A stretch of 48,735 nucleotides of DNA. Source: Muribaculaceae bacterium (lineage in GTDB: Bacteria; Bacteroidota; Bacteroidia; Bacteroidales; Muribaculaceae). The notes under the pieces were generated by a model. That model saw only the letters and a list, made by a program, of their open reading frames with translations. It did no database searches and was not told where the DNA came from. Made by a program: the position numbers and the translations under genes. Positions within the stretch are counted from its first letter, which is position 1, and each line of letters opens with the position of its first letter. Shown here one piece after another: positions 1 through 7,945 of the stretch. The DNA is taken from positions 1-48,735 of the forward strand of contig JAGATX010000005.1 in assembly GCA_017621055.1 (NCBI GenBank), read 5' to 3'.

Positions 1-148
<148 letters not shown>

Positions 149-218
149 TTATATTAGTAAAATTAATCTTGACAATTAGCCACGATAATGCACAAGCACT
201 ACCGGGGCTTTTAAGTTG

Positions 219-290
<72 letters not shown>

Positions 291-301
291 AAAAAATAAA
301 G

Positions 302-374
302 AGCGGAAGACGAGGCTCAAACTCGCGACCCTCAGCTTGGAAGGCTGATGCTCTATCAACTGAGCTACTTCCGC
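302..374 (-). tRNA. tRNA-Gly(TCC)
   Basis: The reverse complement starts GCGGAAG and ends CTTCCGC plus a T discriminator, a full 7-bp acceptor stem. The anticodon stem TCAGC/GCTGA encloses CTTCCAA, giving anticodon TCC (Gly GGA). The T-loop is TTTGAGC. CCA is not encoded. It is the third tRNA of the tuf operon, 11 nt from tRNA-Thr(GGT). Confidence 0.95.
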
Positions 375-392
375 GTAAGAGAAAAAAGATTG

Positions 393-475
393 TGGGCGAA
401 GATGGATTCGAACCACCGAAGGAATTATCCAGCAGATTTACAGTCTGCCCCATTTGGCCACTCTGGTATTCGCCC
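393..475 (-). tRNA. tRNA-Tyr(GTA)
   Basis: A class II tRNA with a long variable arm: acceptor GGGCGAA/TTCGCCC with an A discriminator, anticodon loop CTGTAAA (GTA, Tyr), and T-loop TTCGAAT. At 83 nt it has the usual tRNA-Tyr length. CCA is not encoded. Confidence 0.95.
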
Positions 476-527
476 GATTATACAGCCTCCGCGACACTGC
501 GGCCGACGAGTGGATGCCGTAATCAAG

Positions 528-601
528 AGCCTCTTGTCGGATTCGAACCAACGACCCCGAGATTACAAATCACGTGCTCTGGCCAACTGAGCTAAAGAGG
601 C
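528..601 (-). tRNA. tRNA-Thr(TGT)
   Basis: Acceptor GCCTCTT/AAGAGGC with a T discriminator, anticodon loop TTTGTAA (anticodon TGT, Thr ACA), and T-arm GTTGG/CCGAC. The anticodon stem has one T-T opposition in the middle. CCA is not encoded. This is the first RNA of the operon; its 5' end is about 45 nt after the predicted transcription start. Confidence 0.94.
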
Positions 602-906
602 GATTTCAATTTTCTCTGCGGCGGGAGTCTTTCGTTTCCCGTTTGCGGTTGCAAAGTTACGCACTCTTTTTGATATGCACAAATATTTCCGCCATTTTTT
701 TGCATCAATTTTTGCTAAAATATCACTTTTTGTTGCTTTTCAGCGCGTTAGCGGGCGCAAGTCTCCTTCATTTGTGTGCCGCTGCGGCGGGTATCGCTCC
801 TTTCCAAGTGTTAATGAATAAAAATATCGGGATTTTGGCGTCGCCGGCAGCGGTGCTATGTGAAATTTATATGCTATCTTTGCCGGAAATAAGCCAAACA
901 ACGATA
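602..906. other. Divergent intergenic region, tRNA operon / barrel gene
   Basis: About 305 bases without a credible gene. The left part carries the tRNA-tuf promoter. The right end has a TATCTTTG -7 motif at 875-882, about 25 bases before the ATG at 907, but no TTTG at the expected -33 distance. Open frames here are short and lack start context or protein-like composition. Confidence 0.6.
652..683 (-). promoter_or_regulatory. Promoter of the tRNA-tuf operon
   Basis: On the minus strand TTTG (680-683) is followed after 20 bases by TAACTTTG (652-659), a full match to the Bacteroidetes -33/-7 promoter. The predicted start near 646 lies about 45 nt ahead of tRNA-Thr(TGT). Confidence 0.85.
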
Positions 907-1545
907 ATGAAACGCATCGCATTCGCTCTCATGCTCGCAATAGCCGTTCTGCTGCCCGAGGCGGCCGCCGGCCAGTTCCGCTATGCCCCGGTGGCGGGAG
1001 TAAATATCAACAATCTCAAATTCAAGCAGGACATAGTGCCCGTGGAGCACGCCATCGGCTTTCAGGCCGGCGTACAGGGCGAGCTTATGTTTCCCGGCAT
1101 AGGTTTCGGCATCGATTTTGCCGTGCTTTATAACATGACCGGTGCGAAAGTGGATCTTGGCAGCCGCCAGATATGGGCAAGTTCGGGGTTCGGTAACGAG
1201 AACGTTGCCATGCATCTCATCCAGATACCTCTGCATCTGCGTTTTAAATGGACGCGGATGAACGGGCTGGAGGATATAATCGCACCGTTTGTCTATGGAG
1301 GCCCCGATTTCAGCATCATGGCGGGCCACAGCGGCTTCAAAGGCAACGACGGCTCCGGGCATCCCTTCAAATATGCGGGCGGCGACCTTGGCCTCACCGC
1401 CGGCGGCGGTTTCGAGCTGTTCAGGCACTGGCAGCTCTCGGTTCAGTACACCTGGGGTATGACCTATCTGGTGAAGACGCGCAAGCTCGACAATTTTTCG
1501 GCGCGCAACCGCCAGCTGTCGGTCCGTCTGGCCTATATGTTCTGA
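907..1545 (+). CDS. Small outer-membrane beta-barrel protein (PorT/OMP_b-brl_2 type)
   Basis: 212 residues with a signal peptide (MKRIAFALMLAIAVLLPEAA, residues 1-22). The rest alternates polar and aromatic/hydrophobic residues as in 8-strand barrels of the OMP_b-brl_2 family, with strands such as HLRFKW, PFVYGGP, LGLTAGGGFEL and QLSVQYTWG, and a final RLAYMF ending in the terminal phenylalanine typical of barrels. The ATG at 907 is preferred over upstream frame extension because the signal peptide begins there and a -7 motif lies just upstream. Its 3' end overlaps that of the convergent HsdR_N-like gene by 13 bases. The specific role is unknown. Confidence 0.85.
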   Translation: MKRIAFALMLAIAVLLPEAAAGQFRYAPVAGVNINNLKFKQDIVPVEHAIGFQAGVQGELMFPGIGFGIDFAVLYNMTGAKVDLGSRQIWASSGFGNENVAMHLIQIPLHLRFKWTRMNGLEDIIAPFVYGGPDFSIMAGHSGFKGNDGSGHPFKYAGGDLGLTAGGGFELFRHWQLSVQYTWGMTYLVKTRKLDNFSARNRQLSVRLAYMF

Positions 1546-2012
1546 AGCATCGTTTCGTAATCCGGTATTTCTTTGAGGAAAGAATATCCGCTGCCGCAAC
1601 CATAGCGGCAGCAGAAATGACGCAGGCCGTTCGATACTATAAGGTATCGGGCGCCGAGAACGCTGTTGTATCGCGCTATCTGATCGAAAACCTTCTGCGT
1701 GAGAGCCACCGACGGCGCCTTGTACTCCACCACGGCAAGAGGGCGCAGCGACCGGTCGAAAATCACGGTGTCGCAACGCCGCTGCGTGCCGTTGAGCCTC
1801 AGGCCTATCTCATTGGCCATGAAAGAGGGGCTGCAGCCTCGGCAGCCTATGAGAAACGCCACAAAATGCTGACGCACACGTTCTTCGGGCGTGAGCGCCA
1901 CCCATCGGCGCCGCAGCTGGTCGAAAACCTCGGCGCCACCGCGCCGGGAGTCGGCGTCGGGGCGCACGATGAGTTGCACCGGCGGCAGATTGAGCGTTAT
2001 TTTATCTTCCAT
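1533..2012 (-). CDS. HsdR N-terminal-like (PD-(D/E)XK fold) protein
   Basis: 159 residues resembling the stand-alone HSDR_N_2 domain, the N-terminal nuclease-like domain of type I restriction subunits. Visible candidate active-site positions are E68, D81 (CDTVIFD) and E96-x-K98 (VVEYKAP), a complete PD-(D/E)XK pattern. No helicase or HsdM/HsdS gene is nearby, so this is not a restriction system. Single-domain proteins of this type are common in Bacteroidales; their function is not established. It lies 76 bases downstream of the Sel1 gene with a hairpin between them, so it may be a separate or attenuated unit. Confidence 0.78.
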   Translation of the reverse strand: MEDKITLNLPPVQLIVRPDADSRRGGAEVFDQLRRRWVALTPEERVRQHFVAFLIGCRGCSPSFMANEIGLRLNGTQRRCDTVIFDRSLRPLAVVEYKAPSVALTQKVFDQIARYNSVLGARYLIVSNGLRHFCCRYGCGSGYSFLKEIPDYETMLQNI

Positions 2013-2023
2013 TGATTTAAATA

Positions 2024-2056
2024 GCCGCGGGAGAGCCTGTATCGGCTTCCCGCGGC
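2024..2056 (-). terminator. Hairpin after the Sel1-repeat gene
   Basis: GCCGCGGGA (2024-2032) pairs with TCCCGCGGC (2048-2056), a perfect 9-bp stem. The following minus-strand bases TATTTAAAT form only a weak U-tract, so partial termination or attenuation ahead of the HsdR_N-like gene is as likely as full termination. Confidence 0.55.
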
Positions 2057-2088
2057 ATTCTATTATAATGTATATTGGATCAAAAGCC

Positions 2089-3627
2089 TCAGATGGCGCG
2101 GATCAGGGCTGCGGGGCTGAGGTCTGTCACAGCCTGGAGAGCCTGTGCCTTTGCCGGGTCTGCTTCGAGACCTCCCAGACCGTTGGCGTAGCAGTCGGCC
2201 AGACGATGAGCGGCCAGGGCACTGAGCATGCCTATCTCGTACGCTTTGTTGTACCAGCGGACGGCCTGTTCGAAGTCCTGCTCCACGCCACGACCTTCAT
2301 AGTACAGCCCGGCGAGGGCGCACATTGCAGGGCCGTATCCGGCCTCTGCGGCGGCGGTGTAGTTCTCGACGGCCTTGACCAGGTCGCGCTCGGTGCCTGT
2401 AGCCGTTTCGAGCATGCGGGCATACTGAAGCTGCGCGGGAGCAAAGCCGGCCTCGGCGGCTGTCTTGACTTCCTTGAATGCCTTGGTATCGCTGTGTTTG
2501 TTATAAGCTGTATCGAGATATGCCAGACCCTGCCAGAGTTTGCCCTCGGCGCTTTGGTTGCGCGCCAGGCGTTTGAACTCGTTGAAAGCTTCGTGCAGCG
2601 AGTCGTTCATCATCAGCTGGCGTCCGCGCAGATATACGGCGAAATCGGTTCCGGCAATGCTGTCGCTGACATATTTGAGGAACTTGCGGTTGGACGACTG
2701 TCGGGCGGCGAGAGCGAAATAGAGCATGGCGTTGTCGTAGTCCACGGGGCAGAGGGTGCCTTCGACATTGGCGCGTGCCACCTCCCACGATGCCCGCGGG
2801 CTGCCGGCGCCGGCGGCACGGCGGTACCACATCAGGGCATTTTCGGGGCTTGCCGTCAGGCCCTTGCCATGGAGATAGCACTGACCGAGGAGATACATGG
2901 CGTTGGCATGGCCACGACGGGCGGCGACAAGCAGCATATCGGCGGCTCGTCCGGGATTGGCGGCCACGCCACGGCCGTCGAGGAGCATGGACGCGGCGAA
3001 GTAGTTGGCGTTGAGGTCACCTTGCCCGGCGGCGATATTGAACCAGCGGTAAGCCTCGCTGAAATTGCGCTTGTTGTAGTAGCACAGCGCCAGACGGTCT
3101 ATATTCTCTACGGAGCCTGCCTGCGCGCAGGTGGTGAGGTAAGGAATGGCCTGATCGGGATAGACGGTAACGCCGCCGCGGGTGCGGCTCATCGATTCGG
3201 CAATGATTGCCGAGCAGAACACGTTGCCGCTGTCTGCCTGAGTGGTGAGATACTGGCGGAGGCCTTCGTTGCCTTGTTTAAGAGAGCGGAGAATGAGTTT
3301 TGTGGAACGAACGGAGTCGACTTCCACGCCGTTGCCGTTGGCATAGCATATGCCGAGGTTGCCGGTAGCGGCGGCATTGCCTTGGTTTGCGGCGCGCAAC
3401 CACCACTGCACTGCCTGATTATAGTCCTGCAGGACGTTTACGCCGTTATAATACCACAGTCCGACTTCGGTCTGAGCATTGGCGTCGCCGTCGAGGGCCT
3501 GACGGTAGATTGCCTGTATGCTGTCGTTGACAAGCGGAGGAGTGGCTGTGCTGTCGGCCGGTGTCTGAGCGTGGGCGGCCACGCCCAAGAGCATTGCCAG
3601 TGCTAATATGATGAATGATTTTTTCAT
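2089..3627 (-). CDS. Exported Sel1-repeat (SLR/TPR-like) protein
   Basis: 512 residues with a signal peptide (MKKSFIILALAMLLGVAAHA) and no lipobox cysteine. The rest is Sel1-like repeats of about 36 residues: units with LGICYANGNGVE, LGQCYLHGKGLT, LAGLYYEGRGVEQDFEQAVRWYNKA and LADCYANG are clear. Sel1 repeats form alpha solenoids that serve as protein-protein scaffolds, here probably periplasmic or at the outer membrane. It is the last gene of the FHA/PP2C signalling run, 21 bases after the phosphatase gene, so co-transcription is likely. Its partner is unknown. Confidence 0.88.
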   Translation of the reverse strand: MKKSFIILALAMLLGVAAHAQTPADSTATPPLVNDSIQAIYRQALDGDANAQTEVGLWYYNGVNVLQDYNQAVQWWLRAANQGNAAATGNLGICYANGNGVEVDSVRSTKLILRSLKQGNEGLRQYLTTQADSGNVFCSAIIAESMSRTRGGVTVYPDQAIPYLTTCAQAGSVENIDRLALCYYNKRNFSEAYRWFNIAAGQGDLNANYFAASMLLDGRGVAANPGRAADMLLVAARRGHANAMYLLGQCYLHGKGLTASPENALMWYRRAAGAGSPRASWEVARANVEGTLCPVDYDNAMLYFALAARQSSNRKFLKYVSDSIAGTDFAVYLRGRQLMMNDSLHEAFNEFKRLARNQSAEGKLWQGLAYLDTAYNKHSDTKAFKEVKTAAEAGFAPAQLQYARMLETATGTERDLVKAVENYTAAAEAGYGPAMCALAGLYYEGRGVEQDFEQAVRWYNKAYEIGMLSALAAHRLADCYANGLGGLEADPAKAQALQAVTDLSPAALIRAI

Positions 3628-3648
3628 TGTCGTTCGGTTAGAGACTGT

Positions 3649-4602
3649 TCAGAAAAAATTAGAGAACCAACCTGTGAGTTTTTCCTTAGCGCCGGGCTTA
3701 TGCTGGGCGGTGACTTCCTCCGCCACGGGTTCGGCGGGCTCGATAATGCGGGTGTCGACACCCTCGGCGGGTTCGGCATCAGGGTCGGCAGCGGCGGCGT
3801 TCTCCTCAAGCTGCTTTGTCATGGTTTCGAAATCCACGCCGCCTACGCTCTGGACGGGCACCAGGAAGGCCGTGTTGTTGTCAGTACTGCCGGCAGTGTG
3901 CTCGGCAAGTATGGCGGCCATTTCGTCGACGGGCTTGCGGGTATCCACCAGCGATGCCAGGTCGGCGTCTGTAATCTCGTGGAGCACGCCGTCGGAGCAC
4001 AGCAGGAACACATCGCCGGGAAGGACATCGGTAATGTTCATAGTGGTGGCCTCGGAGCGTTCGCCCGGATTGGAGCCGCCCATGCAGCGGGTGATGACAT
4101 TGCTCTTGGGGTGGTTGATGGCGTCCTCGGGGCTGATCATGCCGTTGCGCACCATAACGTTCACCAGGGAGTGGTCGTATGTGCGGAATACCACGCCGAC
4201 GCCCGGACGTATCTGGTAAATGCGGCTGTCGCCGATATGCGCCACCATTATGCCTCCTGCATGGGCAACCAGCAGTGTAAGGGTGGTTGCCATGCCCAGC
4301 GATGCGCCGCGATTAACCTTTTCGAGGGCGTCGTATCCGGCATTGAGGGCATATGCCAGGTCTGTGACGGTGAATTCCCGGCTGAGGTCGTAGTGGCCGA
4401 TGAACTCGCCCATGGCCTTTGCCACGGTGGAGCTTGCCACCTCGCCTTTGTCGAGGCCACCCACGCCGTCGCATACTATGAAGCAGCGTTGAGTGCCCGA
4501 CGGATGGTCGGTGTCGGGATACCGGGCGTCCTCCTGGTTCTGGCGCTGGCCTATCTGGTAATAGCCGGCGGCACGTCCGAGTTTTATATCAAGATTTTTC
4601 AT
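3649..4602 (-). CDS. PP2C-family Ser/Thr protein phosphatase
   Basis: 317 residues. All metal-binding motifs of PPM/PP2C phosphatases are visible: E24-D25 (QEDARYPD), D45 in VCDGVGG, HIGDSR around D125, D204 in CSDGV, and D241-N242 in DNNTAFLV. GMATTLTLLV is also typical. The catalytic domain covers about 10-255, followed by an acidic Glu/Ala/Pro-rich tail and a short basic C-terminus. There is no signal peptide or membrane segment, so it is cytoplasmic. It should remove phosphate from Ser/Thr residues. It starts 6 bases after the zinc-ribbon/FHA gene, pairing a phosphatase with a phosphothreonine reader; no kinase is visible in the window. Confidence 0.93.
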   Translation of the reverse strand: MKNLDIKLGRAAGYYQIGQRQNQEDARYPDTDHPSGTQRCFIVCDGVGGLDKGEVASSTVAKAMGEFIGHYDLSREFTVTDLAYALNAGYDALEKVNRGASLGMATTLTLLVAHAGGIMVAHIGDSRIYQIRPGVGVVFRTYDHSLVNVMVRNGMISPEDAINHPKSNVITRCMGGSNPGERSEATTMNITDVLPGDVFLLCSDGVLHEITDADLASLVDTRKPVDEMAAILAEHTAGSTDNNTAFLVPVQSVGGVDFETMTKQLEENAAAADPDAEPAEGVDTRIIEPAEPVAEEVTAQHKPGAKEKLTGWFSNFF

Positions 4603-4608
4603 GCTTGT

Positions 4609-5292
4609 TTACTTTACGGGGTCGAGACGGAGAGAAGTGCGACCGAGCTTGATGATGTCGCCGAAGTTTAGATACGGCTCGTCGTATTTCAGGTCGAGAG
4701 GCTGGTCGTTGAGCATCACCGGATTGGTGCATTTGAGAACCTTGAGCTTGTAGGAATAGCCCTTGAGTTCGTCGCGGCCAACGGTAATTTTTATGCTGCG
4801 TCGGCTGATGCAGTCATCGCCAGATATCGAAATGTCGGAGGGCTGCGAGCTGTCGGGGCGCCCTATGATATTATCGCCCAGCGGCAGGTCGTAGGTCTTG
4901 TTGAAGCTGAACATGGAACCGAGCTGAGTGAGTTTAGCCTTGCCCATCTTTTTGGAGACGATAGTCTCGGTTTTTGTGGGTTGCGAAGCGTCGGGGGCGG
5001 CCGCTGCGGGAGCCACGCCGGGGCCGGCAACGCGTATGCCGCCGAAAGGAGGAGGTACGGGAGCACCGGCTCCGCGCGGGGCTGCGGCGGGTGCGGGCGC
5101 GGCAGGTGCGGCGGCGGGCGCGGCAGGAGCGGCAGGCGCGGCGCCTAACTTGTCCTGTCCGTCAAGCCGGAGCTGATGCTGGAATTTGCAGTGTGGGCAG
5201 GTGATTTTGTACACCCCCGATATGAGCGGACGCTTGGGTGTGATGGGCTGTTTGCAATTGGGACAGGGATAAACGAGTTTTTCGGTAGCCAT
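4609..5292 (-). CDS. Zinc-ribbon / FHA-domain protein
   Basis: 227 residues. N-terminal zinc ribbon with paired CPNC (10-13) and CPHC (33-36) motifs, then an Ala/Pro-rich linker (about 50-105), then a C-terminal FHA domain (about 130-225) with core IIGRPDSSQPSD and ISRRSIKI. FHA domains bind phosphothreonine peptides. In this copy the usual SxxH is SRRS, so the conserved histidine is replaced, which may weaken or change binding. No membrane segment is visible. It lies directly upstream of the PP2C gene and 92 bases downstream of the Pro/Ala-rich membrane protein gene. Confidence 0.88.
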   Translation of the reverse strand: MATEKLVYPCPNCKQPITPKRPLISGVYKITCPHCKFQHQLRLDGQDKLGAAPAAPAAPAAAPAAPAPAAAPRGAGAPVPPPFGGIRVAGPGVAPAAAAPDASQPTKTETIVSKKMGKAKLTQLGSMFSFNKTYDLPLGDNIIGRPDSSQPSDISISGDDCISRRSIKITVGRDELKGYSYKLKVLKCTNPVMLNDQPLDLKYDEPYLNFGDIIKLGRTSLRLDPVK

Positions 5293-5384
5293 GGGGTTGA
5301 AACCTGAGGATAAATAGGTTTATTTTTTTGTGAAGGCGGCCCGCACTCCGGGAAGTAAATCCGGGAGCCGGGCCTGTAAGATAA

Positions 5385-6272
5385 TCAGACGAGGATATCC
5401 TGCGAGGGGTCGATGTCGGTAGAGAAGTCATCGCTGGCGGCCATATATTCGGCCGGGTCTGAGAGCTGTTCCTCGATGTCGTCCACGGTATAACCGCCGG
5501 CATCGGCAATGGGTGTGCCCTCGCTGTCGACAATGAGATCCATGATGCCGTCGTTGTCGACGTCGACCATAGCGTAGTCGGAGCCGCCGTCGGTGAATGT
5601 CGCAACAGTCATCTCGTCGCCGTCGATGTTATATACGGTGCCTATCTCGGCGAAGTCGAAGAGGTTCTCGGGGTCGATGTCGTTGGGATCCACAAGTTCT
5701 TCGGCAAGAATCTCGTCGACCTGCTGGTTGGCTTCCTCGTTGCTGATGGGCTCATAAGCAGTCTGGATCGGTGTGCCGGCGGGCTCCTGGGGCGCGGGGT
5801 TGGCGGCAATGTTGCTCTCCTGACTGCCGGTATCCACAGTAACCGATTCAGGTGCGGGAGCGGGTTCGGGCTCGGGAGCGGGTGCCGGCTCAGGCGCGGG
5901 TGCGGGTGCAGGCGCGGGTGCGGGTGCGGGTGCAGGCGCGGGAGCGGGTGCAGGCTCAGGCGCGGGAGTAGGCTGGGCGATGTGCTCGTCGTTGGGGTCG
6001 GGAGTCTGGGTCTCGGCGAAGGGATCGTTTACGAGTTCGTCTTCTGCAACCTCGTCGTTATTGAAATAGTTGGCGGCGGCGAAACCGGCGGCGCCGGCGG
6101 CAAGACCGGCAGCGGCAGCGGCACCGGCAACCTTTTCGGCAGTGTGGGGGTTCTTTGCTGCGTGGGCGGCGGGGCGCTGCGGACGGGCGTTCATATCGTC
6201 GCGGGCGGGAGCGCCGTTATTGTTCATAGCTTCGGGGTTGAAGGGGGGAGGGGTGAGGGGTTTCGTTTCCAT
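5385..6272 (-). CDS. Pro/Ala-rich membrane protein with DxDxDG motif
   Basis: 295 residues from the ATG at 6270-6272, preferred over the upstream in-frame ATG at 6338 because a full promoter (6309-6339) overlaps the longer version. Order: Pro/Asn-rich N-terminus; Ala/Gly-rich hydrophobic stretch (48-68), a likely membrane helix without signal peptide; acidic segment; a Pro-Ala/Pro-Glu repeat tract (about 95-150) that would extend like a stalk; and a folded C-terminal part with DVDNDG, an EF-hand-type calcium-loop pattern. No family was recognised. It heads the operon with the FHA, PP2C and Sel1 genes, so it may be the membrane component or substrate of that module. Confidence 0.75.
   Translation of the reverse strand: METKPLTPPPFNPEAMNNNGAPARDDMNARPQRPAAHAAKNPHTAEKVAGAAAAAGLAAGAAGFAAANYFNNDEVAEDELVNDPFAETQTPDPNDEHIAQPTPAPEPAPAPAPAPAPAPAPAPAPAPEPAPAPEPEPAPAPESVTVDTGSQESNIAANPAPQEPAGTPIQTAYEPISNEEANQQVDEILAEELVDPNDIDPENLFDFAEIGTVYNIDGDEMTVATFTDGGSDYAMVDVDNDGIMDLIVDSEGTPIADAGGYTVDDIEEQLSDPAEYMAASDDFSTDIDPSQDILV
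5862..5965. repeat. Pro-Ala coding repeat tract
   Basis: An imperfect array of six-base units GGTGCG/GGCGCG/GGTGCA (plus strand) encoding alternating Pro-Ala with occasional Pro-Glu. Such in-frame arrays can change length by slippage without a frameshift. Confidence 0.7.
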
Positions 6273-6308
6273 GACTTGAAGTTTTTTTGTTTGTTTGTTT
6301 TTCTGATG

Positions 6309-6339
6309 CAAATTTAAGGCGGCTTTGTTGCCCGGCAAA
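6309..6339 (-). promoter_or_regulatory. Promoter of the Pro/Ala-FHA-PP2C-Sel1 operon
   Basis: Minus strand TTTG (6336-6339), 19-base spacer, TAAATTTG (6309-6316). The predicted start near 6303 gives a leader of about 31 nt and supports the ATG at 6272. It shows that the signalling cluster consists of at least two transcription units. Confidence 0.8.
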
Positions 6340-6350
6340 ATTTTCAGAGG

Positions 6351-6423
6351 GTTTTTGGACGAAACCCCGGGGTTTTTGGACGAACTTGCATTTTCAGCAA
6401 GCGAAGTGCTTGAAAAACCCCGG
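6351..6423. repeat. Structured intercistronic element with direct and inverted repeats
   Basis: GTTTTTGGACGAA occurs at 6351-6363 and again at 6372-6384 (21-base period). CCGGGGTTTTT (6367-6377) is the inverted complement of AAAAACCCCGG (6413-6423), and the loop holds a small AAGC/GCTT hairpin. It sits between the caspase gene stop and the next promoter, so it could terminate the upstream unit, bind a regulator of the downstream unit, or both. Confidence 0.6.
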
Positions 6424-6452
6424 AAATCAGCCGCCCTGTATCATCGGAAAAA

Positions 6453-7178
6453 TCAGTCGTTCCAGTCGGCGACAACGACGTCGAACATTTCGCGGGGAGC
6501 TATCAGCTGCGGATGCTGCTGCGAGTCACTGCGGCGAACAACATCCACATATATATAATCGAAGAGCTCGCGCACGGTGATGCGGCGGTCATGGTTGCGG
6601 TCGGACGACCCGCGAAGACCCTTGACGAGTGCCTGGGCCAGGAAACCGGCGCCTATCCACGGTGACTCTATGGAATACTCGTCGGCACGGCTCGATACGA
6701 AGAAAGCGGTGCCGGGCATGCTCATGCCCGAATACTCGTTGTTTGCCGACGTGGCAGCGGCGGCGCTGCCGGCATGGCAGGCGTCGATAAAGCAAATTTT
6801 GCTGGAGGCTGCGCTGCCCTCGAGGGCCTCTACGATGGAGGAATACGGCAAGGCGCCGTTGTATGTATACAGGGCGTTGGGCATGCCGTGGCCACTGTAG
6901 AAAAATATTATCATATCGCCGGCCTGCGCGCGGTTGCAGATGGCGTTGAGTTTCTCCATTATGTTCTCGCGTGTGGCATAGCTGCTGGTGAGCATGGTTA
7001 TATCGCGCGTCTGGGTCTGTATCACCTGTTTGAAGCGCTTGGCGTCTTTGGTGGTCTGACTCAGGTTTGTCCGTTCGTCGTCGTAGTTCGACACTGCAGA
7101 TATCAGCACATAAGTGCGTGCCTGGGCACCTATGGCAATTGCCGCGACAAGCAGCAGAAGGGTGAGTATCCGTTTCAT
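6453..7178 (-). CDS. Exported caspase-like (C14) peptidase
   Basis: 241 residues with an N-terminal signal peptide (MKRILTLLLLVAAIAIGAQA) and one caspase-like domain. The catalytic dyad is intact: H97 in FFYSGHGM and C134 in FIDACHAGS. The early strand YVLISAVSNYDD and the later FFVSSRADEYS match metacaspase/caspase-fold proteins. Family members cleave after Arg/Lys or Asp and are often activated by processing. The signal peptide places it in the periplasm or outside the cell, unlike the cytoplasmic FHA and PP2C domains next to it. It lies 49 bases downstream of the membrane FHA gene and is probably transcribed with it and the LytTR gene. Its substrate is unknown. Confidence 0.92.
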   Translation of the reverse strand: MKRILTLLLLVAAIAIGAQARTYVLISAVSNYDDERTNLSQTTKDAKRFKQVIQTQTRDITMLTSSYATRENIMEKLNAICNRAQAGDMIIFFYSGHGMPNALYTYNGALPYSSIVEALEGSAASSKICFIDACHAGSAAAATSANNEYSGMSMPGTAFFVSSRADEYSIESPWIGAGFLAQALVKGLRGSSDRNHDRRITVRELFDYIYVDVVRRSDSQQHPQLIAPREMFDVVVADWND

Positions 7179-7227
7179 GGCCTTGACTTTTTTAGCCTGT
7201 TTTATTTTCCTATATTATTAATGTATA

Positions 7228-7941
7228 TCATATATGGCTTCGGCAGCGCGGGCAACGGCCCTGTGCGATATCGTCGTCGCCGAGTCGGGCATTGCACTGG
7301 GGGTTGGGGCAGCGCAGACGTTTGCGGCGCTCGGCAAAGCGGTCGCGGTCGCCCAGGACGATACCCACCAGAATACTCAGGCCGATAGGCACGCACACCA
7401 TCATCACTCGCGTGGCGTTCATCTCCTTCTGACTGTTGGACTTGGTGAGCTGCAGTTCTTGTTCGGGCGTGGCGCCGGCAGGAATATCCTCTACGAAGAG
7501 CGGCGCTATTGCGAAGGCCAGCACCAGAGCCAGACCCGAGCCGAACATGCGCACCTTGTCCCATATCTTAGATTTCTTCTTGAAAGCGCGCTCATCGGCC
7601 TGAAGAGTTTCCAGCTCGCTCTGCAGGGCCAGAAATTCCTGCTTGAACTTCAGAGGGTCGCTCTGCTGGCCCAGCACATTGCGGGCATAGAAGCGGAAAC
7701 CCGCCGAGTTGTTGGCGCCCAACACCAGGATGGTATCGGGCGTTATGCGTTTTCTGCCAACCTGAACAAGCTGGCCGTCGGGCTGCTGCACAAACAGCGG
7801 ATTGGTATTGGATAGCGACTCCACCACCCAGGCACCGTCGTCGAGGATGGTGATTTTGGCGTGCTCATGGCTTACGGCATAGCTCGTTTCGGGGATGACA
7901 AGGGTTTCGCGGTGCGATTTACCCACAATAAATTCCTGCAT
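7228..7941 (-). CDS. Membrane-anchored FHA protein with C-terminal zinc ribbon
   Basis: 237 residues. N-terminal FHA-like domain (1-95) with GKSHRE and VSHEHAKITIL, which keeps the SxxH core. Then a charged, probably coiled-coil stretch (about 85-118), a first hydrophobic helix (MFGSGLALVLAFAIAPLFVE), a polar loop of about 24 residues, a second helix (MMVCVPIGLSILVGIVLG), and a C-terminal ribbon with CPNPQC and CPRC. Both termini should face the cytoplasm, with a short periplasmic loop. The zinc-ribbon plus FHA combination recurs, in reversed order, in the gene at 4609-5292. It starts 4 bases after the LytTR gene stop, so the two are translated from one transcript. Confidence 0.88.
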   Translation of the reverse strand: MQEFIVGKSHRETLVIPETSYAVSHEHAKITILDDGAWVVESLSNTNPLFVQQPDGQLVQVGRKRITPDTILVLGANNSAGFRFYARNVLGQQSDPLKFKQEFLALQSELETLQADERAFKKKSKIWDKVRMFGSGLALVLAFAIAPLFVEDIPAGATPEQELQLTKSNSQKEMNATRVMMVCVPIGLSILVGIVLGDRDRFAERRKRLRCPNPQCNARLGDDDIAQGRCPRCRSHI

Positions 7942-7945
7942 AGTC

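Noticed and set aside
1533-2012. Type I restriction system
   Set aside because: Only a single HsdR_N-like domain is present, with no helicase, methylase or specificity gene nearby.
1891-3606. 571-codon open frame antisense to the Sel1 gene
   Set aside because: Shadow frame of clear Sel1 repeats; no start context or family resemblance.
5862-5965. Possible CRISPR-like repeat array
   Set aside because: The repeats are six-base in-frame codon pairs for Pro-Ala with no spacers; it is part of a protein-coding gene.
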